Part shown: piece after piece, positions 34,719-44,350 of the stretch
How positions within the stretch are numbered: the stretch's first letter is position 1
Layout of the letters: every line of letters starts with the position of its first letter
Assembly: GCA_017509785.1 (NCBI GenBank)
Contig: JAFWOT010000014.1
Span: 149,728-213,727 of the forward strand
Source of the DNA: Clostridia bacterium
GTDB lineage: Bacteria > Bacillota > Clostridia > Christensenellales > CAG-138
DNA: 64,000 nt
Direction: 5' to 3'
Made by a program: the position numbers and the translations under genes
Notes under the pieces: model-generated
What the model was told of the DNA's origin: nothing
Seen by the model: the letters and a program-made list of their open reading frames with translations, nothing else
The model's database searches: none

Positions 34719-34982
34719 TGAACTCTCACGGTTTGCCTGATAAGAAATTAAAATGTAATTTTTATTGTATTTAGTGTTGCGTTTCTGTGCAGGTCGTGCT
34801 ATAATGCAGATGTCGGCGGGAGGGATCCTGCCGGGAAGCCCGCGGCGGCCCCCGAAAAATGCGATTGCATATCGATGGCGAGGGTCATGGGGCGGTTCAA
34901 TACGTACAAAATATGCCTCATGTACCGGGTGATAAAAACCCTCAGCGAATTTGTTAAGGCCGACTCGGGCGGGAATGATGCA
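34719..34982 (+). repeat. Long intergenic repeat, copy B (matches 14541-14816)
   Basis: About 264 bp in the same orientation as copy A, 20 kb away. It retains promoter, 5' stem-loop and the GGCGGTTCAATACGTACAAA block. Flanking sequence differs completely on both sides. Copy B lacks 12 nt present in copy A near 34917. Confidence 0.85.
34777..34805 (+). promoter_or_regulatory. Promoter of putative small RNA, copy B
   Basis: TTGCGT (34777-34782), 17 bp, TATAAT (34800-34805), as in copy A. It points away from the DUF3427 remnant. Confidence 0.75.
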
Positions 34983-35019
34983 AGAAAAGAAAAATGTCCA
35001 ATAGAATTATGGACTTTTT
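34812..35019 (+). ncRNA. Putative structured small RNA, copy B
   Basis: A predicted transcript of about 208 nt, conserved with copy A for the first 170 nt or so. The 5' stem-loop (CGGCGGGA paired with TCCTGCCG around GGGA) is unchanged. The 3' end differs but again supplies a terminator: GTCCA/TGGAC (34996-35000 with 35010-35014) followed by TTTTT. A promoter, a conserved body and a replaced but functional terminator support a selected RNA. A reading frame is not conserved. Confidence 0.5.
34996..35019 (+). terminator. Terminator of the putative small RNA, copy B
   Basis: GTCCA and TGGAC form a short stem with a 9-nt loop, followed by five T. The stem is weak (5 bp). Confidence 0.55.
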
Positions 35020-35251
35020 GCGAGCACAATCACAAATTGGCAACCGATCGGCAACATCGAACAACCATCCGTATGTAAACCGACCAATCCGTTATGAGAT
35101 CGGCCGGTTTTTATTATTTCTCTTTGGGGAGTATTCCTGCAGGTGTACCGCTCATCGCCCCGCCTTCCGCGGAGGACGGAGAGTAAGGTAATACGGGGCT
35201 GCGCCGGATGGCGCAGCCCGCAGTTTTCGGATATCATCTTCTTTTTTCGGC
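35020..35251. other. Intergenic stretch with two stem-loops
   Basis: No gene is seen. One terminator-like hairpin (AAACCG...CGGTTT near 35075-35115, then TTATT) reads rightward. A perfect 10-bp stem GGGCTGCGCC/GGCGCAGCCC (35196-35205 with 35210-35219, loop GGAT) lies just downstream of the stop of the 214-aa gene; it lacks a proper T-run on either strand and may be a repeat palindrome. Confidence 0.5.
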
Positions 35252-35896
35252 TCATTTACCGGGATTTGGCATCGGAAAGGCGTTCAGATGATTCTCCCCT
35301 TTGTAATTGTCTATGTTTTCCACAAGGCGCGACAGGAACCCTTCTGCAGCAGGTTCTGTTGGGAACCATACCATCGACTGTCCGAAGCCGTATGAACGTG
35401 TATAGCGTGCTGTCGGTACGGACCATATAGCACGGTTGCGTTCGCCAAAGGGCAGCAGAACACAGTCGTCTGCTTTTGCCATTACGTTGTACCAGTGGCC
35501 CTCTTCCGAGCCGTCTTCAAATTCCATTACCCATTCCTGCAGTTCTCGAAACACCTCGGCATGCTTGTACCATCCGACGACTGTAAGGTCTCCTGTGTCC
35601 ATCGTGGCACACCAGATTACGAGGACATCGCCTATCGACGGCTCCTTTTTCAGCGCAGAGCAGCCGGCAATCTTCTCGATGTGAATTGTGTTCGTTACCC
35701 CGCGATTGGACTTCGGTTCAACAAAACCCAGACATACGGGTTCATCTTCGCCGTTAAGAAGGAACGGCATGAAATTATATTCCTCGTGTCCGTAGCCGTT
35801 TTCTGCAACAAAGCTGCCTCCGTTTATTGCGGGATCCTCAGGGCAAACGCCCTTATAGTACTTCATGCTCGAAATTTTCAGGAACAGTATCCTCAT
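35252..35896 (-). CDS. Conserved hypothetical protein, 214 aa
   Basis: It starts at ATG 35896 with AAGGGAG about 10 nt upstream. It begins MRILFLKISSMKYYKGV and contains GDVLVIWCATMDTGDLTVVG then WYKHAEVFRELQEW. The pattern of a buried beta strand, GxxV-GWYK and aromatic residues is reminiscent of EVE/PUA-like readers, but I cannot name the family with confidence. It is 76 bp downstream of the helicase-metallopeptidase gene, same strand, so it may be part of that operon. Confidence 0.6.
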   Translation of the reverse strand: MRILFLKISSMKYYKGVCPEDPAINGGSFVAENGYGHEEYNFMPFLLNGEDEPVCLGFVEPKSNRGVTNTIHIEKIAGCSALKKEPSIGDVLVIWCATMDTGDLTVVGWYKHAEVFRELQEWVMEFEDGSEEGHWYNVMAKADDCVLLPFGERNRAIWSVPTARYTRSYGFGQSMVWFPTEPAAEGFLSRLVENIDNYKGENHLNAFPMPNPGK

Positions 35897-35971
35897 ATTT
35901 TTAAGCTCCCTTCTTTTGATGCTTCCATTTTACCGCCAATTATAATGATGATCGAGGACGGCTTGTCCCCT

Positions 35972-38596
35972 TTACATCCCAAGCTCACGATCGAACTTTG
36001 GGAATGTGTTATCAAGGAACCGTTCATGCTCCGTCCAGTTCGGATACTTATGCTCCTCTGCACGGAACGCCTTGTTGTGATAGCGGTTGTCCCTATGCAG
36101 CAGTTCGTGGTAGATAACGTATTTTACCGTTTCCGCAGGAACGTCCTTTGAATTGAGAATGCAGTTGATATGTATCCGATTGCGTTCTCCATAGAAATAT
36201 TCTCCGTAATAGCCTGCGTATGCCTTGTCCGACCATCTGACGGGCGGCAGATCGCCGTATGCGCCGTCGAACATCTCTTCGACCACCTGAGCTGTGAGTT
36301 CGTTTATGTCATATATCGGGGTGCGGTCGAGGGTGATGAAGTCCTCCTCTATCTCTTCGATCTTCATCCCCGGAGTCTTCACCCCGTTCGGATGCATGAG
36401 CAGCTCGCGCACCCTGCGGCAGTATTCATCGAACCCGCCGTAGATGCTGTCTATCACTTCGGGATTCGAATCGTAGGCCTCGCGGAGCTTTCCGTCGATA
36501 TCGGCAACGCCCACATTCTCTTCCCTGAGCTTTTCAGCCGCTGCGGCTGCGTCGGCCTGTTTTCTCTCCTTGAATCGACAAAGATGCGGAAATTCACCCG
36601 AGATCCTGTATGTATCGATAATCATCTGAAGCTCGTTTGCCGAGGGAAGAAGGCCAAACCCGCCGAACCAATTGTCAAGCGCGTCATTTCCCGTGTAGTC
36701 AGCATTATCAAGCGTGGAGGCACGGTGCGAGAGCATCGCGTTGTAGCCCGAAAGCTGGGAGGAAAAAACGAGCACCTTGCGCTCTGCATTATCCTCATCG
36801 AACACGTCATACCAACCCACCGGAAGCACGCAGACCGGGGCGGGCCGGTTTGGATCGGCATATTCCGTCCGAATTGCATCCATATATGCCCGGATGAGCG
36901 CCCAAGGCACGGTTTCGTCGGAAGTATGGACTTTTGAGGGCTTCTGTTCGCCTTCTTCGCCGTAAAGCTCGCCCTCGATGAGAAATTGCGGATTGAGCCA
37001 ATTGACGTATCTGTCCCAAATATCGTTGAAGCAGACTATGTTTACGCTCTCCGTTCCGCCCGCGTATTTGCCGCGCATCCCCCTGCCGATCATCTGCATC
37101 AGAAGAACGTCGCTCTGGGTGGGCCTTGTAAGGAAAACGGTTTGGATATCCGGAATATCGCTGCCCTCCGTAAGCACCTGAATGTTTACCAGCACTTCCA
37201 GCTCCCCTTTTTTGAAGCGCTCGATCTTATCCGCGTTTCCCTCATGCGCACAGTAGATATAATCACAGCGCACGCCGCGTGAGGCAAGCTCCTCGCAAAG
37301 GCTTATGCAGTGAGTCGAATTGAGGGCGAATATCAAAGTCTTACCATAACGCTCGCGATCCTTCATGTAGGTATCTGCAATGAGCATATTTCGTTCTTTG
37401 ATCCTTGCAAGGCGCTCCATCGTTTCCGGAGAAAGCTCTCCCCACTTTTCAATGTACCTTCGTTCCGGCGGCGTCAGCTCGGAAGCAAAGTCGACGTTCG
37501 TATCAACAAACTCGAATTTCGGCTCCGCAAGGTAGGCCTTTGCGATAAGATCGCTCATTGCAACGCTGTAAACTATGTTCCCTGAAAACATGCCCATGAG
37601 TTTTGCGGTTCCTTCATCGCTCATTCGCACGGGTGTTGCCGTCAGCCCGAGCAGTTTTACGTTTGCTGCATTCTTCTTAACTTCATTTATTATCAGGCGG
37701 TAGGAAGGCGCAACAGCGTGGTGTGCTTCGTCTATCACTACCATCACTTTAGCCCCGAGTACGGACTGAAGATACGGAAGGTTGCGGACAAGGCTCTGCA
37801 CACCGCAGATCAGCACATCGTCATCACGTTCGGTCGCTTTTACCGAAGCATGGTTTCCCGATACGCACACCATCTTGAACCGCGCCCTGTCGGGATCGGC
37901 ATTCCTCAGGAGCGCGCCGGCGTGAGCATAGACGGCCGATGCGGTCTGCTCGATAAGCATCGCCCGGTGAGTCAGCCAAACCACCTGCCACCCCTTGGCG
38001 ACAGCGGACTCAATAAGAAAACGCACCGCAACGCGTGTCTTGCCGCTCCCTGTGGGCATTACGAGTATCCCGCCCGCGCGGTCATCGGCGAAAAAGCATT
38101 TGTCTAACGCTTCCACAGCTTTTTCCTGATAATCATAGAGAGGGATATCGCCCGGGATACATCTTTGAATGTCTATCATCTTCGGCGCTGTGAACACGGA
38201 AAACTCCGCGTCGTCATCGATCCGTTTGTCTCCCTCGCGGTAAAGCTCGCCGATTATGAGTCTCGATACGGTATCGGTCATGTTGAGCCTGCGGATCTGG
38301 TCGCGCATGCTGTCCATGGAGCCAACCTTTACTCCGCGGTAGTTGAGCCTTTCAAGAGCCCGCATGACGGTCACAAGATGGGGGCTGTTCGCGAGGAAAT
38401 TCTCAATAATCTCGCTGCGGTACCTCTTCAAAAAATGAACGTCCGGATATCTGCAGATATCGTCCATATAGGGGATAAGCGGTTCCTTGATGTCAAAGTC
38501 GAACTTCGGACGCATTGACTTGGGCGTCTTTTCGCTGTAAACGACGCTCTTAAGGAATTCAATGCCGAACGGATACCATGAAAAATTCTTCCTCAT
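35972..38596 (-). CDS. SF2 helicase fused to a SprT/YgjP-like zinc metallopeptidase domain
   Basis: An 874-aa protein. Helicase motifs: MPTGSGKTRVA, VVIDEAHHA, LGLTATPVRM and QMIGRGMRG (about residues 180-520). The last 150 residues (RWSDKAYAGYYGEYFYGERN, then YVIYHELLHRDNRYHNKAF) contain HELLH, the HExxH zinc-protease motif, followed by a further H. The arrangement recalls SprT/DUF45-like peptidases, which remove DNA-crosslinked proteins. A helicase and protease on one chain suggests unwinding and proteolysis at a nucleoprotein target. Upstream of ATG 38596 is AGGAGGAATC. The segment between about 520 and 720 is unrecognised. Confidence 0.85.
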   Translation of the reverse strand: MRKNFSWYPFGIEFLKSVVYSEKTPKSMRPKFDFDIKEPLIPYMDDICRYPDVHFLKRYRSEIIENFLANSPHLVTVMRALERLNYRGVKVGSMDSMRDQIRRLNMTDTVSRLIIGELYREGDKRIDDDAEFSVFTAPKMIDIQRCIPGDIPLYDYQEKAVEALDKCFFADDRAGGILVMPTGSGKTRVAVRFLIESAVAKGWQVVWLTHRAMLIEQTASAVYAHAGALLRNADPDRARFKMVCVSGNHASVKATERDDDVLICGVQSLVRNLPYLQSVLGAKVMVVIDEAHHAVAPSYRLIINEVKKNAANVKLLGLTATPVRMSDEGTAKLMGMFSGNIVYSVAMSDLIAKAYLAEPKFEFVDTNVDFASELTPPERRYIEKWGELSPETMERLARIKERNMLIADTYMKDRERYGKTLIFALNSTHCISLCEELASRGVRCDYIYCAHEGNADKIERFKKGELEVLVNIQVLTEGSDIPDIQTVFLTRPTQSDVLLMQMIGRGMRGKYAGGTESVNIVCFNDIWDRYVNWLNPQFLIEGELYGEEGEQKPSKVHTSDETVPWALIRAYMDAIRTEYADPNRPAPVCVLPVGWYDVFDEDNAERKVLVFSSQLSGYNAMLSHRASTLDNADYTGNDALDNWFGGFGLLPSANELQMIIDTYRISGEFPHLCRFKERKQADAAAAAEKLREENVGVADIDGKLREAYDSNPEVIDSIYGGFDEYCRRVRELLMHPNGVKTPGMKIEEIEEDFITLDRTPIYDINELTAQVVEEMFDGAYGDLPPVRWSDKAYAGYYGEYFYGERNRIHINCILNSKDVPAETVKYVIYHELLHRDNRYHNKAFRAEEHKYPNWTEHERFLDNTFPKFDRELGM

Positions 38597-38697
38597 AATT
38601 TGATTCCTCCTGAATTATCGGTGTGATCATATCATACAGGAAATATAATAAAATCCAAGGACAAGACGTCCCTTTTATCTTGCCCTTTGGATCCGCA

Positions 38698-39216
38698 CTA
38701 CTCTTCGTCCTTATCGTCTTTGCCGTCGTCGGAAAGTATCCCTTTAAGACCGTATTTCTTCAGATCGGAGTCGTATTCCGTTATATCGCAGTGCTTGCTG
38801 AGCTCACACTTCAGGATATAGTCGCTTCTGTTTTTATCGCTGAGCTGATGCCCCATCATGAGGAACAGTTCTTCCGCTTCGCCTACCGTGAGCTTCGCTC
38901 CGACGCAGAACTTCGCAAGCAGCGAGTAAGTTATATTTCGTCCGTTACGGAAACGTATCGCCTTTTGAAACGTATTGGTTTTTATGTCGCAGGCGGTTTC
39001 GAGCCTCAAATAATTGAACCCGAATTTTTCGGCAAAATAGTCGGAAAGTTTTTTCCGCAGCTCCACTATGCGTTTGTCGTCGCTTTCCGGCATACCGGCG
39101 ATCTCGGCAGCCGTAAGGTAATACGATGAGCTCTCTTTCTTTTCCCACAGGTCCGCGGGCTCGCTGCTTTCAAAGTCGATGTCGGCGATCCTTTCTTTAT
39201 CATAGGCAGGTTCCAA
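38698..39216 (-). CDS. XRE-like hypothetical protein
   Basis: About 172 aa from TTG 39216, preceded by GAAAGGGAG 9 nt upstream. The frame is open to 39312, where a TTG overlaps the RSH stop, so the start is uncertain. The centre (RLETACDIKTNTFQKAIRFR, then NITYSLLAKFCVGAKLTVGE) has the helix pattern of an XRE/Cro-type DNA-binding domain; the C-terminus is acidic (DDGKDDKDEE). It sits between the RSH-like hydrolase and the helicase-metallopeptidase, same strand, and may regulate them. Confidence 0.6.
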   Translation of the reverse strand: MEPAYDKERIADIDFESSEPADLWEKKESSSYYLTAAEIAGMPESDDKRIVELRKKLSDYFAEKFGFNYLRLETACDIKTNTFQKAIRFRNGRNITYSLLAKFCVGAKLTVGEAEELFLMMGHQLSDKNRSDYILKCELSKHCDITEYDSDLKKYGLKGILSDDGKDDKDEE

Positions 39217-39308
39217 TTTCTGTTTCTCCCTTTCGAATAATATTGTTTTACGGCATATTGTATTTCGACGGCTCCCGCAGACGCCGCCATCACCAACAGT
39301 CACTATCC

Positions 39309-39737
39309 TCAATGCAAAAGAAGCTCCATTGCTTTCCTGTACTTCTCCACCCTCTCGAGTGCTTTTTCGTCAACGCGGTCGAGCCTTGTCAGGTCGCTGT
39401 TGTGCTTCAGATCCGCCAGCTTCACCTGCCGGGCGACGGGGTTATCCTTCAGCTTCGCGACGTAATCGAGATACGGCACGTTTTCGTCGTGCGTCATCAA
39501 TGCGAGCGCATCCGTAACGGGCTTCGGAAAGCCCATTGCGATCAGATCTTCAAGCGTATAGTCCGTATCCTCGACAACGTCGTGAAGCAGCGCGACGCAC
39601 ACCGTCTCCTCGTTATCCATCTGTTCGGCCAGATGGAACGGATGAAAAACGTACGGCAGCCCGCTCTTGTCCAGCTGGTCCTTGTGCGCCTCGAAGCAGA
39701 GCCTCAGGGCCTTTTTTGTTAAATAAGTATAGATCAT
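39309..39737 (-). CDS. Small RSH-type HD hydrolase (SpoT/MESH1-like)
   Basis: A 142-aa protein. It has YVFHPFHLAEQMDNEETVCV then ALLHDVVEDTDYTLEDL (HD pair and ED), and VKLADLKHNSDLTRL, the HD metal site of (p)ppGpp hydrolases. There is no synthetase domain. By family it removes pyrophosphate from ppGpp-like alarmones or related nucleotides. ATG 39737 follows a GGAGGT site. It is the first gene of a short minus-strand set with the XRE-like protein and the helicase-metallopeptidase. Confidence 0.85.
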   Translation of the reverse strand: MIYTYLTKKALRLCFEAHKDQLDKSGLPYVFHPFHLAEQMDNEETVCVALLHDVVEDTDYTLEDLIAMGFPKPVTDALALMTHDENVPYLDYVAKLKDNPVARQVKLADLKHNSDLTRLDRVDEKALERVEKYRKAMELLLH

Positions 39738-39868
39738 GTCAACCTCCTGATAAGCATTATATCATAAAACGTCTCACACGGGAACGGCGTTGTCCCTTTT
39801 GTCGCCCGTCATGCGACCCGGGCGGCTTTTTATATGGTATAATACCCTTACAATAAAGAAAAGGAGAT

Positions 39869-40660
39869 ATGAAAATGGAAGACGTTGAAAAGATCAAACT
39901 CGTACTCGATCCCGAGCTGCTGCCCGAAACCGCGGAGCTTTTCGAGAACAGCATACCGACGGATGTGGATCCCTACAAGCTCGCTTCCGCGATCGTGCAG
40001 TGCGACAGGACGGTCGACATGCCCAAAGAGCTCTTTGACTTCGTGGTCGGGCTCTATCTCGAGGCTATCGACAAGGGAAACGTCGACGCAATGAACGACC
40101 TCGGCGCGCTCTATTACGACGGGCGCGGCTGCGGGCAGGATTTCACGAAGGCAGTCTGGTATTATCAGATGGCGGCTCAGAACGGCAGCAGTCAGGCGCA
40201 GGAAAACCTCGGCTACTGCTGTTACTACGGGCGCAATATGCCCGCGGACTATGAGAAGGCGTTCCGCTATTTCGCGCTCGGCGCATTCCACGGGCGTCTG
40301 ACCTCCCTCTACAAGATAGGCGATATGTACCGGAACGGCTATTACGTCGAGAAGGATCCGAAGGAGGCGTTCGGCATCTATATCCACTGCCTCGATCTGA
40401 TGACGGACGAGGCGGCCGAGACCGTCGCCGGACCGGTCTATCTGCGCGTAGGCAGTGCGCTTTTGAACGGGGAGGGCGTTGAGGCGGATCCCAAGAAGGC
40501 GCTCGTCGCCTTCCAGCGCGCGGAGCTGTTCCTTTACGATATGGTCGCGAGAGGCGACGCGATGTATAAAAAGAGCCTGCAGGCCGCCATCGACGGTCAA
40601 GCGAAGGCGCGGACAATGCTCGCCGAAGCCCTGCCGGATCGGGAGTGGACGGCGGACTGA
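39869..40660 (+). CDS. Sel1-like repeat protein
   Basis: A 263-aa protein with Sel1/TPR-like repeats: MNDLGALYYDGRGCGQDFTK, QENLGYCCYYGRNMPADYEK, LYKIGDMYRNGYYVEKDPKE and RVGSALLNGEGVEADPKKA. The first ATG (39869) is only 3 nt from AAGGAG; the second at 39875 is better placed. There is no signal peptide, so it is a cytoplasmic scaffold. It is plus-stranded and stands alone between the helicase set and the CRISPR array. Confidence 0.8.
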   Translation: MKMEDVEKIKLVLDPELLPETAELFENSIPTDVDPYKLASAIVQCDRTVDMPKELFDFVVGLYLEAIDKGNVDAMNDLGALYYDGRGCGQDFTKAVWYYQMAAQNGSSQAQENLGYCCYYGRNMPADYEKAFRYFALGAFHGRLTSLYKIGDMYRNGYYVEKDPKEAFGIYIHCLDLMTDEAAETVAGPVYLRVGSALLNGEGVEADPKKALVAFQRAELFLYDMVARGDAMYKKSLQAAIDGQAKARTMLAEALPDREWTAD

Positions 40661-41017
40661 CGCCTGTTTTTCGGGAAGAACTAAAGTGCCGTTTCGCCCG
40701 CAGCGGCATTTTGTGTAGTGCTTTTGCGGAGTTGAAGGAGGTTTATGTATTTTAGCATCGGGGCGTATAGCTTCAGTACTCCGCGCCGTCTTTGGAGGCA
40801 CTTCTCTCCCGGTTTTGCATCGTTTCTTCAATAGGCAATGCCTTTTTCTCTCCACGAAACAAAGCGTCGTCTCCTCAAGTTCGTCGATCAAATCTTCATT
40901 CCACTACTTTGATGGTTTAGGCGCCGCCCGGTCACGGTATTCGTTTGACATTTCACTCCGCGTCCCGTATGAAGAGGAAACGGTAGCGCGCCAAGCCTTA
41001 CGAACTGCCCAACAGAG
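40661..41017. other. Intergenic stretch between the Sel1 gene and the distal end of the CRISPR array
   Basis: It contains a terminator-like hairpin for the Sel1 gene (GTGCCG/CGGCAT with AAA/TTT flanks, about 40684-40716). A 30-codon frame from ATG 40745 has a good AAGGAGG but too little spacing. Nothing else is recognised. This is the trailer side of the array, so no leader is expected here. Confidence 0.55.
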
Positions 41018-43897
41018 ATTTCAACCCACACCCCCGCGAAGGGGGGGCGACATAATAAACAGCATGATTATCCCTATGCTCTCATATTTCAACCCACGCC
41101 CCCGCGCAGGGGGCGACAAGCGGAGCCGGAGTCGACGCCGGATCTGTGGCAATTTCAACCCACGCCCCCGCGCAGGGGGCGACAATGTAGCCTATTCAAA
41201 GCAATATTTTTGGACTAGATTTCAACCCACGCCCCCGCGCAGGGGGCGACTGCAGAGGTGTTGTCGGAGTTGATTTGTCCGAGAATTTCAACCCACGCCC
41301 CCGCGCAGGGGGCGACAACTTCGTTGTTGGATTTCTGTATGCATGGCACATTTCAACCCACGCCCCCGCGCAGGGGGCGACACGAGATGGAGGAGCCGAG
41401 CCGATATAAGTTCCTATTTCAACCCACGCCCCCGCGCAGGGGGCGACGGCGACCGCTTCGGCACCGTCACCGATATCGAGGACGATTTCAACCCACGCCC
41501 CCGCGCAGGGGGCGACACCGCAACGGCGGCACGGTATCAAACTACTACAAATTTCAACCCACGCCCCCGCGCAGGGGGCGACGTCTCTTCGGGGGTGTAC
41601 GTCCTGCCGTTCTTTGTATTTCAACCCACGCCCCCGCGCAGGGGGCGACGCGGCGCGGACATAAGGAAGGAGGTAAACGATATTTCAACCCACGCCCCCG
41701 CGCAGGGGGCGACCGTTTCCGAGGAGGCGGTCGCCGCCATCGACGATTTCAACCCACGCCCCCGCGCAGGGGGCGACAAAGTATATCGCATACTCTAATG
41801 TAAGCGTAGCTATTTCAACCCACGCCCCCGCGCAGGGGGCGACGTGGATCTCTCTTGGTGCTATCCTCTTGTCTGTTATTTCAACCCACGCCCCCGCGCA
41901 GGGGGCGACTCAGCAAATTCGATCTTCACGATTTACCTCCTCCATTTCAACCCACGCCCCCGCGCAGGGGGCGACTACAAGACGCGCTTGTCAAAAGCGG
42001 GGTGCTGAAATTTCAACCCACGCCCCCGCGCAGGGGGCGACGTCAGCCGTCAAAGCAGCCGTGCTGGACGTGCAGATTTCAACCCACGCCCCCGCGCAGG
42101 GGGCGACCGTTGCCGCGAGGGTGCGCGGGAGGCTTCGTGCTATTTCAACCCACGCCCCCGCGCAGGGGGCGACCATCACGGACTTTGACGACCATCCCCG
42201 CGACTGGATTTCAACCCACGCCCCCGCGCAGGGGGCGACCACTTCGTAACGGGCGGCGGGTTGTCCGACAGCAATTTCAACCCACGCCCCCGCGCAGGGG
42301 GCGACTCAGCCGCGAGAGCTGTGCGGTAATACGCCTGTTTATTTCAACCCACGCCCCCGCGCAGGGGGCGACCGGTCGTTGCGAGCCGTCCGTCCTTGAC
42401 CATGCGGTATTTCAACCCACGCCCCCGCGCAGGGGGCGACCGAATGTTGCCGTTCTCGTCCTCATAGCTGACGGATTTCAACCCACGCCCCCGCGCAGGG
42501 GGCGACAGCGAGAGCGACGTCTTCCAGTATCAAGGTCAGATTTCAACCCACGCCCCCGCGCAGGGGGCGACCACGGCAAGATGCAGAGGTCGCGCCGCGC
42601 AAAGATTTCAACCCACGCCCCCGCGCAGGGGGCGACTCGTAAATGTCGCCGAGGGCATCCGCGTCCTGAATTTCAACCCACGCCCCCGCGCAGGGGGCGA
42701 CAGGTTAGCTTTATCATCCCCGGCGAGCCTTGCGGATTTCAACCCACGCCCCCGCGCAGGGGGCGACGAGACATATGGCGACGCATGGGCGTGGTCTATG
42801 TCATTTCAACCCACGCCCCCGCGCAGGGGGCGACAACATGGCTCTTGGCTATGACTTCCCGTGGATACTATTTCAACCCACGCCCCCGCGCAGGGGGCGA
42901 CTTGCTTCGAGCCACTCCTTTTCTTCTTGAGGAATATTTCAACCCACGCCCCCGCGCAGGGGGCGACCCTCCTTGCCGCTGATTTGAGCTGATATAACGC
43001 AATTTCAACCCACGCCCCCGCGCAGGGGGCGACTATCTTGTCGCCTGTCATTTGGTTTGTACCTCCATATTTCAACCCACGCCCCCGCGCAGGGGGCGAC
43101 GTAGTGGTGTATGACCGCAAGGGCGATCAGCTCGATTTCAACCCACGCCCCCGCGCAGGGGGCGACGACGGTTGTACTCGGTCTTGTATGAGGTGGGATT
43201 ATTTCAACCCACGCCCCCGCGCAGGGGGCGACCTCTATGTAGTTTTTGGCGTTCGCCACGGAGGATATTTCAACCCACGCCCCCGCGCAGGGGGCGACTC
43301 TTGGGGTTTCATGTGTTGTCCTCCTCGTTTTTATTTCAACCCACGCCCCCGCGCAGGGGGCGACGCGCGACCGCTCCTCCGTGTTCGTCAGCTCTCTGCT
43401 ATTTCAACCCACGCCCCCGCGCAGGGGGCGACATGGCTATTCCCGTGAGGAATTTCAATGCCGTTATATTTCAACCCACGCCCCCGCGCAGGGGGCGACG
43501 CGGGAGTGCTTGTCGGGCCTCTCGGAGACGATAAGATTTCAACCCACGCCCCCGCGCAGGGGGCGACACCAACTATCTGCAAAAAGGGCGCGACTACGAC
43601 ATTTCAACCCACGCCCCCGCGCAGGGGGCGACTCCCATCACCGCCTTATGGACAACGCCGCTCGACGATTTCAACCCACGCCCCCGCGCAGGGGGCGACG
43701 GTCTTCCTCGGCAAACTTGTCAAGCAGCTCGTCAAATTTCAACCCACGCCCCCGCGCAGGGGGCGACGGGAGTGGTTCTATTGGACGGGCTGCCCGTGGC
43801 ATTTCAACCCACGCCCCCGCGCAGGGGGCGACTGGACTTCCACGCCGGAATATCCCCCCAATATAATTTCAACCCACGCCCCCGCGCAGGGGGCGAC
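41018..43897 (-). CRISPR. Type I-C CRISPR array, 44 repeats and 43 spacers
   Basis: A 32-bp repeat (plus strand begins ATTTCAACCC, ends CAGGGGGCGAC) recurs every 64-69 bp from 41086 to 43897. A 34-bp degenerate copy with two extra G and substitutions starts at 41018. Spacers are mostly 33-37 bp. Read on the minus strand the repeat begins GTCGC and ends GTTGAAAT, the standard I-C orientation, so the array is transcribed leftward like the cas genes. The degenerate repeat at 41018 is then at the leader-distal, oldest end, as expected. All other 43 repeats look identical. No spacers that repeat one another were noticed. Confidence 0.97.
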
Positions 43898-44058
43898 GCT
43901 ACATATTGTTTCCAACATACAGCAAAACACACGATTTAGTTGGCCCTTACTTCGAAAAACCGTGTAAAACCAAAGTTCAATCGATAAAACATGGGGTTTC
44001 ATGCGCGAACCCACCCGGGATCTGCCGTTAGCTTGACGTTCGCAAAAGCCGCACAGCT
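43898..44058 (-). promoter_or_regulatory. CRISPR leader
   Basis: This 161-bp non-coding stretch between cas2 and the first repeat is AT-richer near the array and has no open frame of note. Its position upstream of the array in the transcribed direction, next to cas2, fits a leader with the array promoter and integration signals. No clear -35/-10 pair was found. Confidence 0.7.
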
Positions 44059-44349
44059 TTACAGCACCAACGGTCCCTGCGGATCATAGCTCTGTTTGCA
44101 GCCATACTGCTCAATACGTGCAGAATAGTTTTTGCCCAGGTTATAAAACCTCAAGCTGTCGCTTTCCTCGTCCATGATGTTCAGCAGCTCATTCTGCACC
44201 GATTTCAATTGAGCCGGATCGAGCAGGCATTCAAACACGCTGTTTTGTACCCTTTGTCCATAGTTTTGGCATACTTTGGCAACCTGACGCAGCCTCCTTC
44301 TGCCTTCCGGCGTTTCGGTGTTTACATCATATGTGATCAATACCATCAT
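44059..44349 (-). CDS. cas2: Cas2 endoribonuclease/integration factor
   Basis: A 96-aa protein: MMVLITYDVNTETPEGRRRL, CQNYGQRVQNSVFECLLD and the C-terminal SARIEQYGCKQSYDPQGPLVL half are those of I-C Cas2. The ferredoxin-like fold has its catalytic-type Asp at residue 8. With Cas1 it inserts spacers. It is 1 bp downstream of cas1 and looks intact. Confidence 0.96.
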   Translation of the reverse strand: MMVLITYDVNTETPEGRRRLRQVAKVCQNYGQRVQNSVFECLLDPAQLKSVQNELLNIMDEESDSLRFYNLGKNYSARIEQYGCKQSYDPQGPLVL

Positions 44350-44350
44350 T

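Noticed and set aside
40745..40834. 30-codon frame with AAGGAGG upstream, between the Sel1 gene and the array
   Set aside because: The spacing from the ribosome site to ATG is only about 3 nt, and the product has no recognisable feature.
41855..42982. Long open frames across the CRISPR array (repeating FQPTPPRRGR or FNPRPRAGGD)
   Set aside because: They are translations of the 32-bp repeat, not genes.
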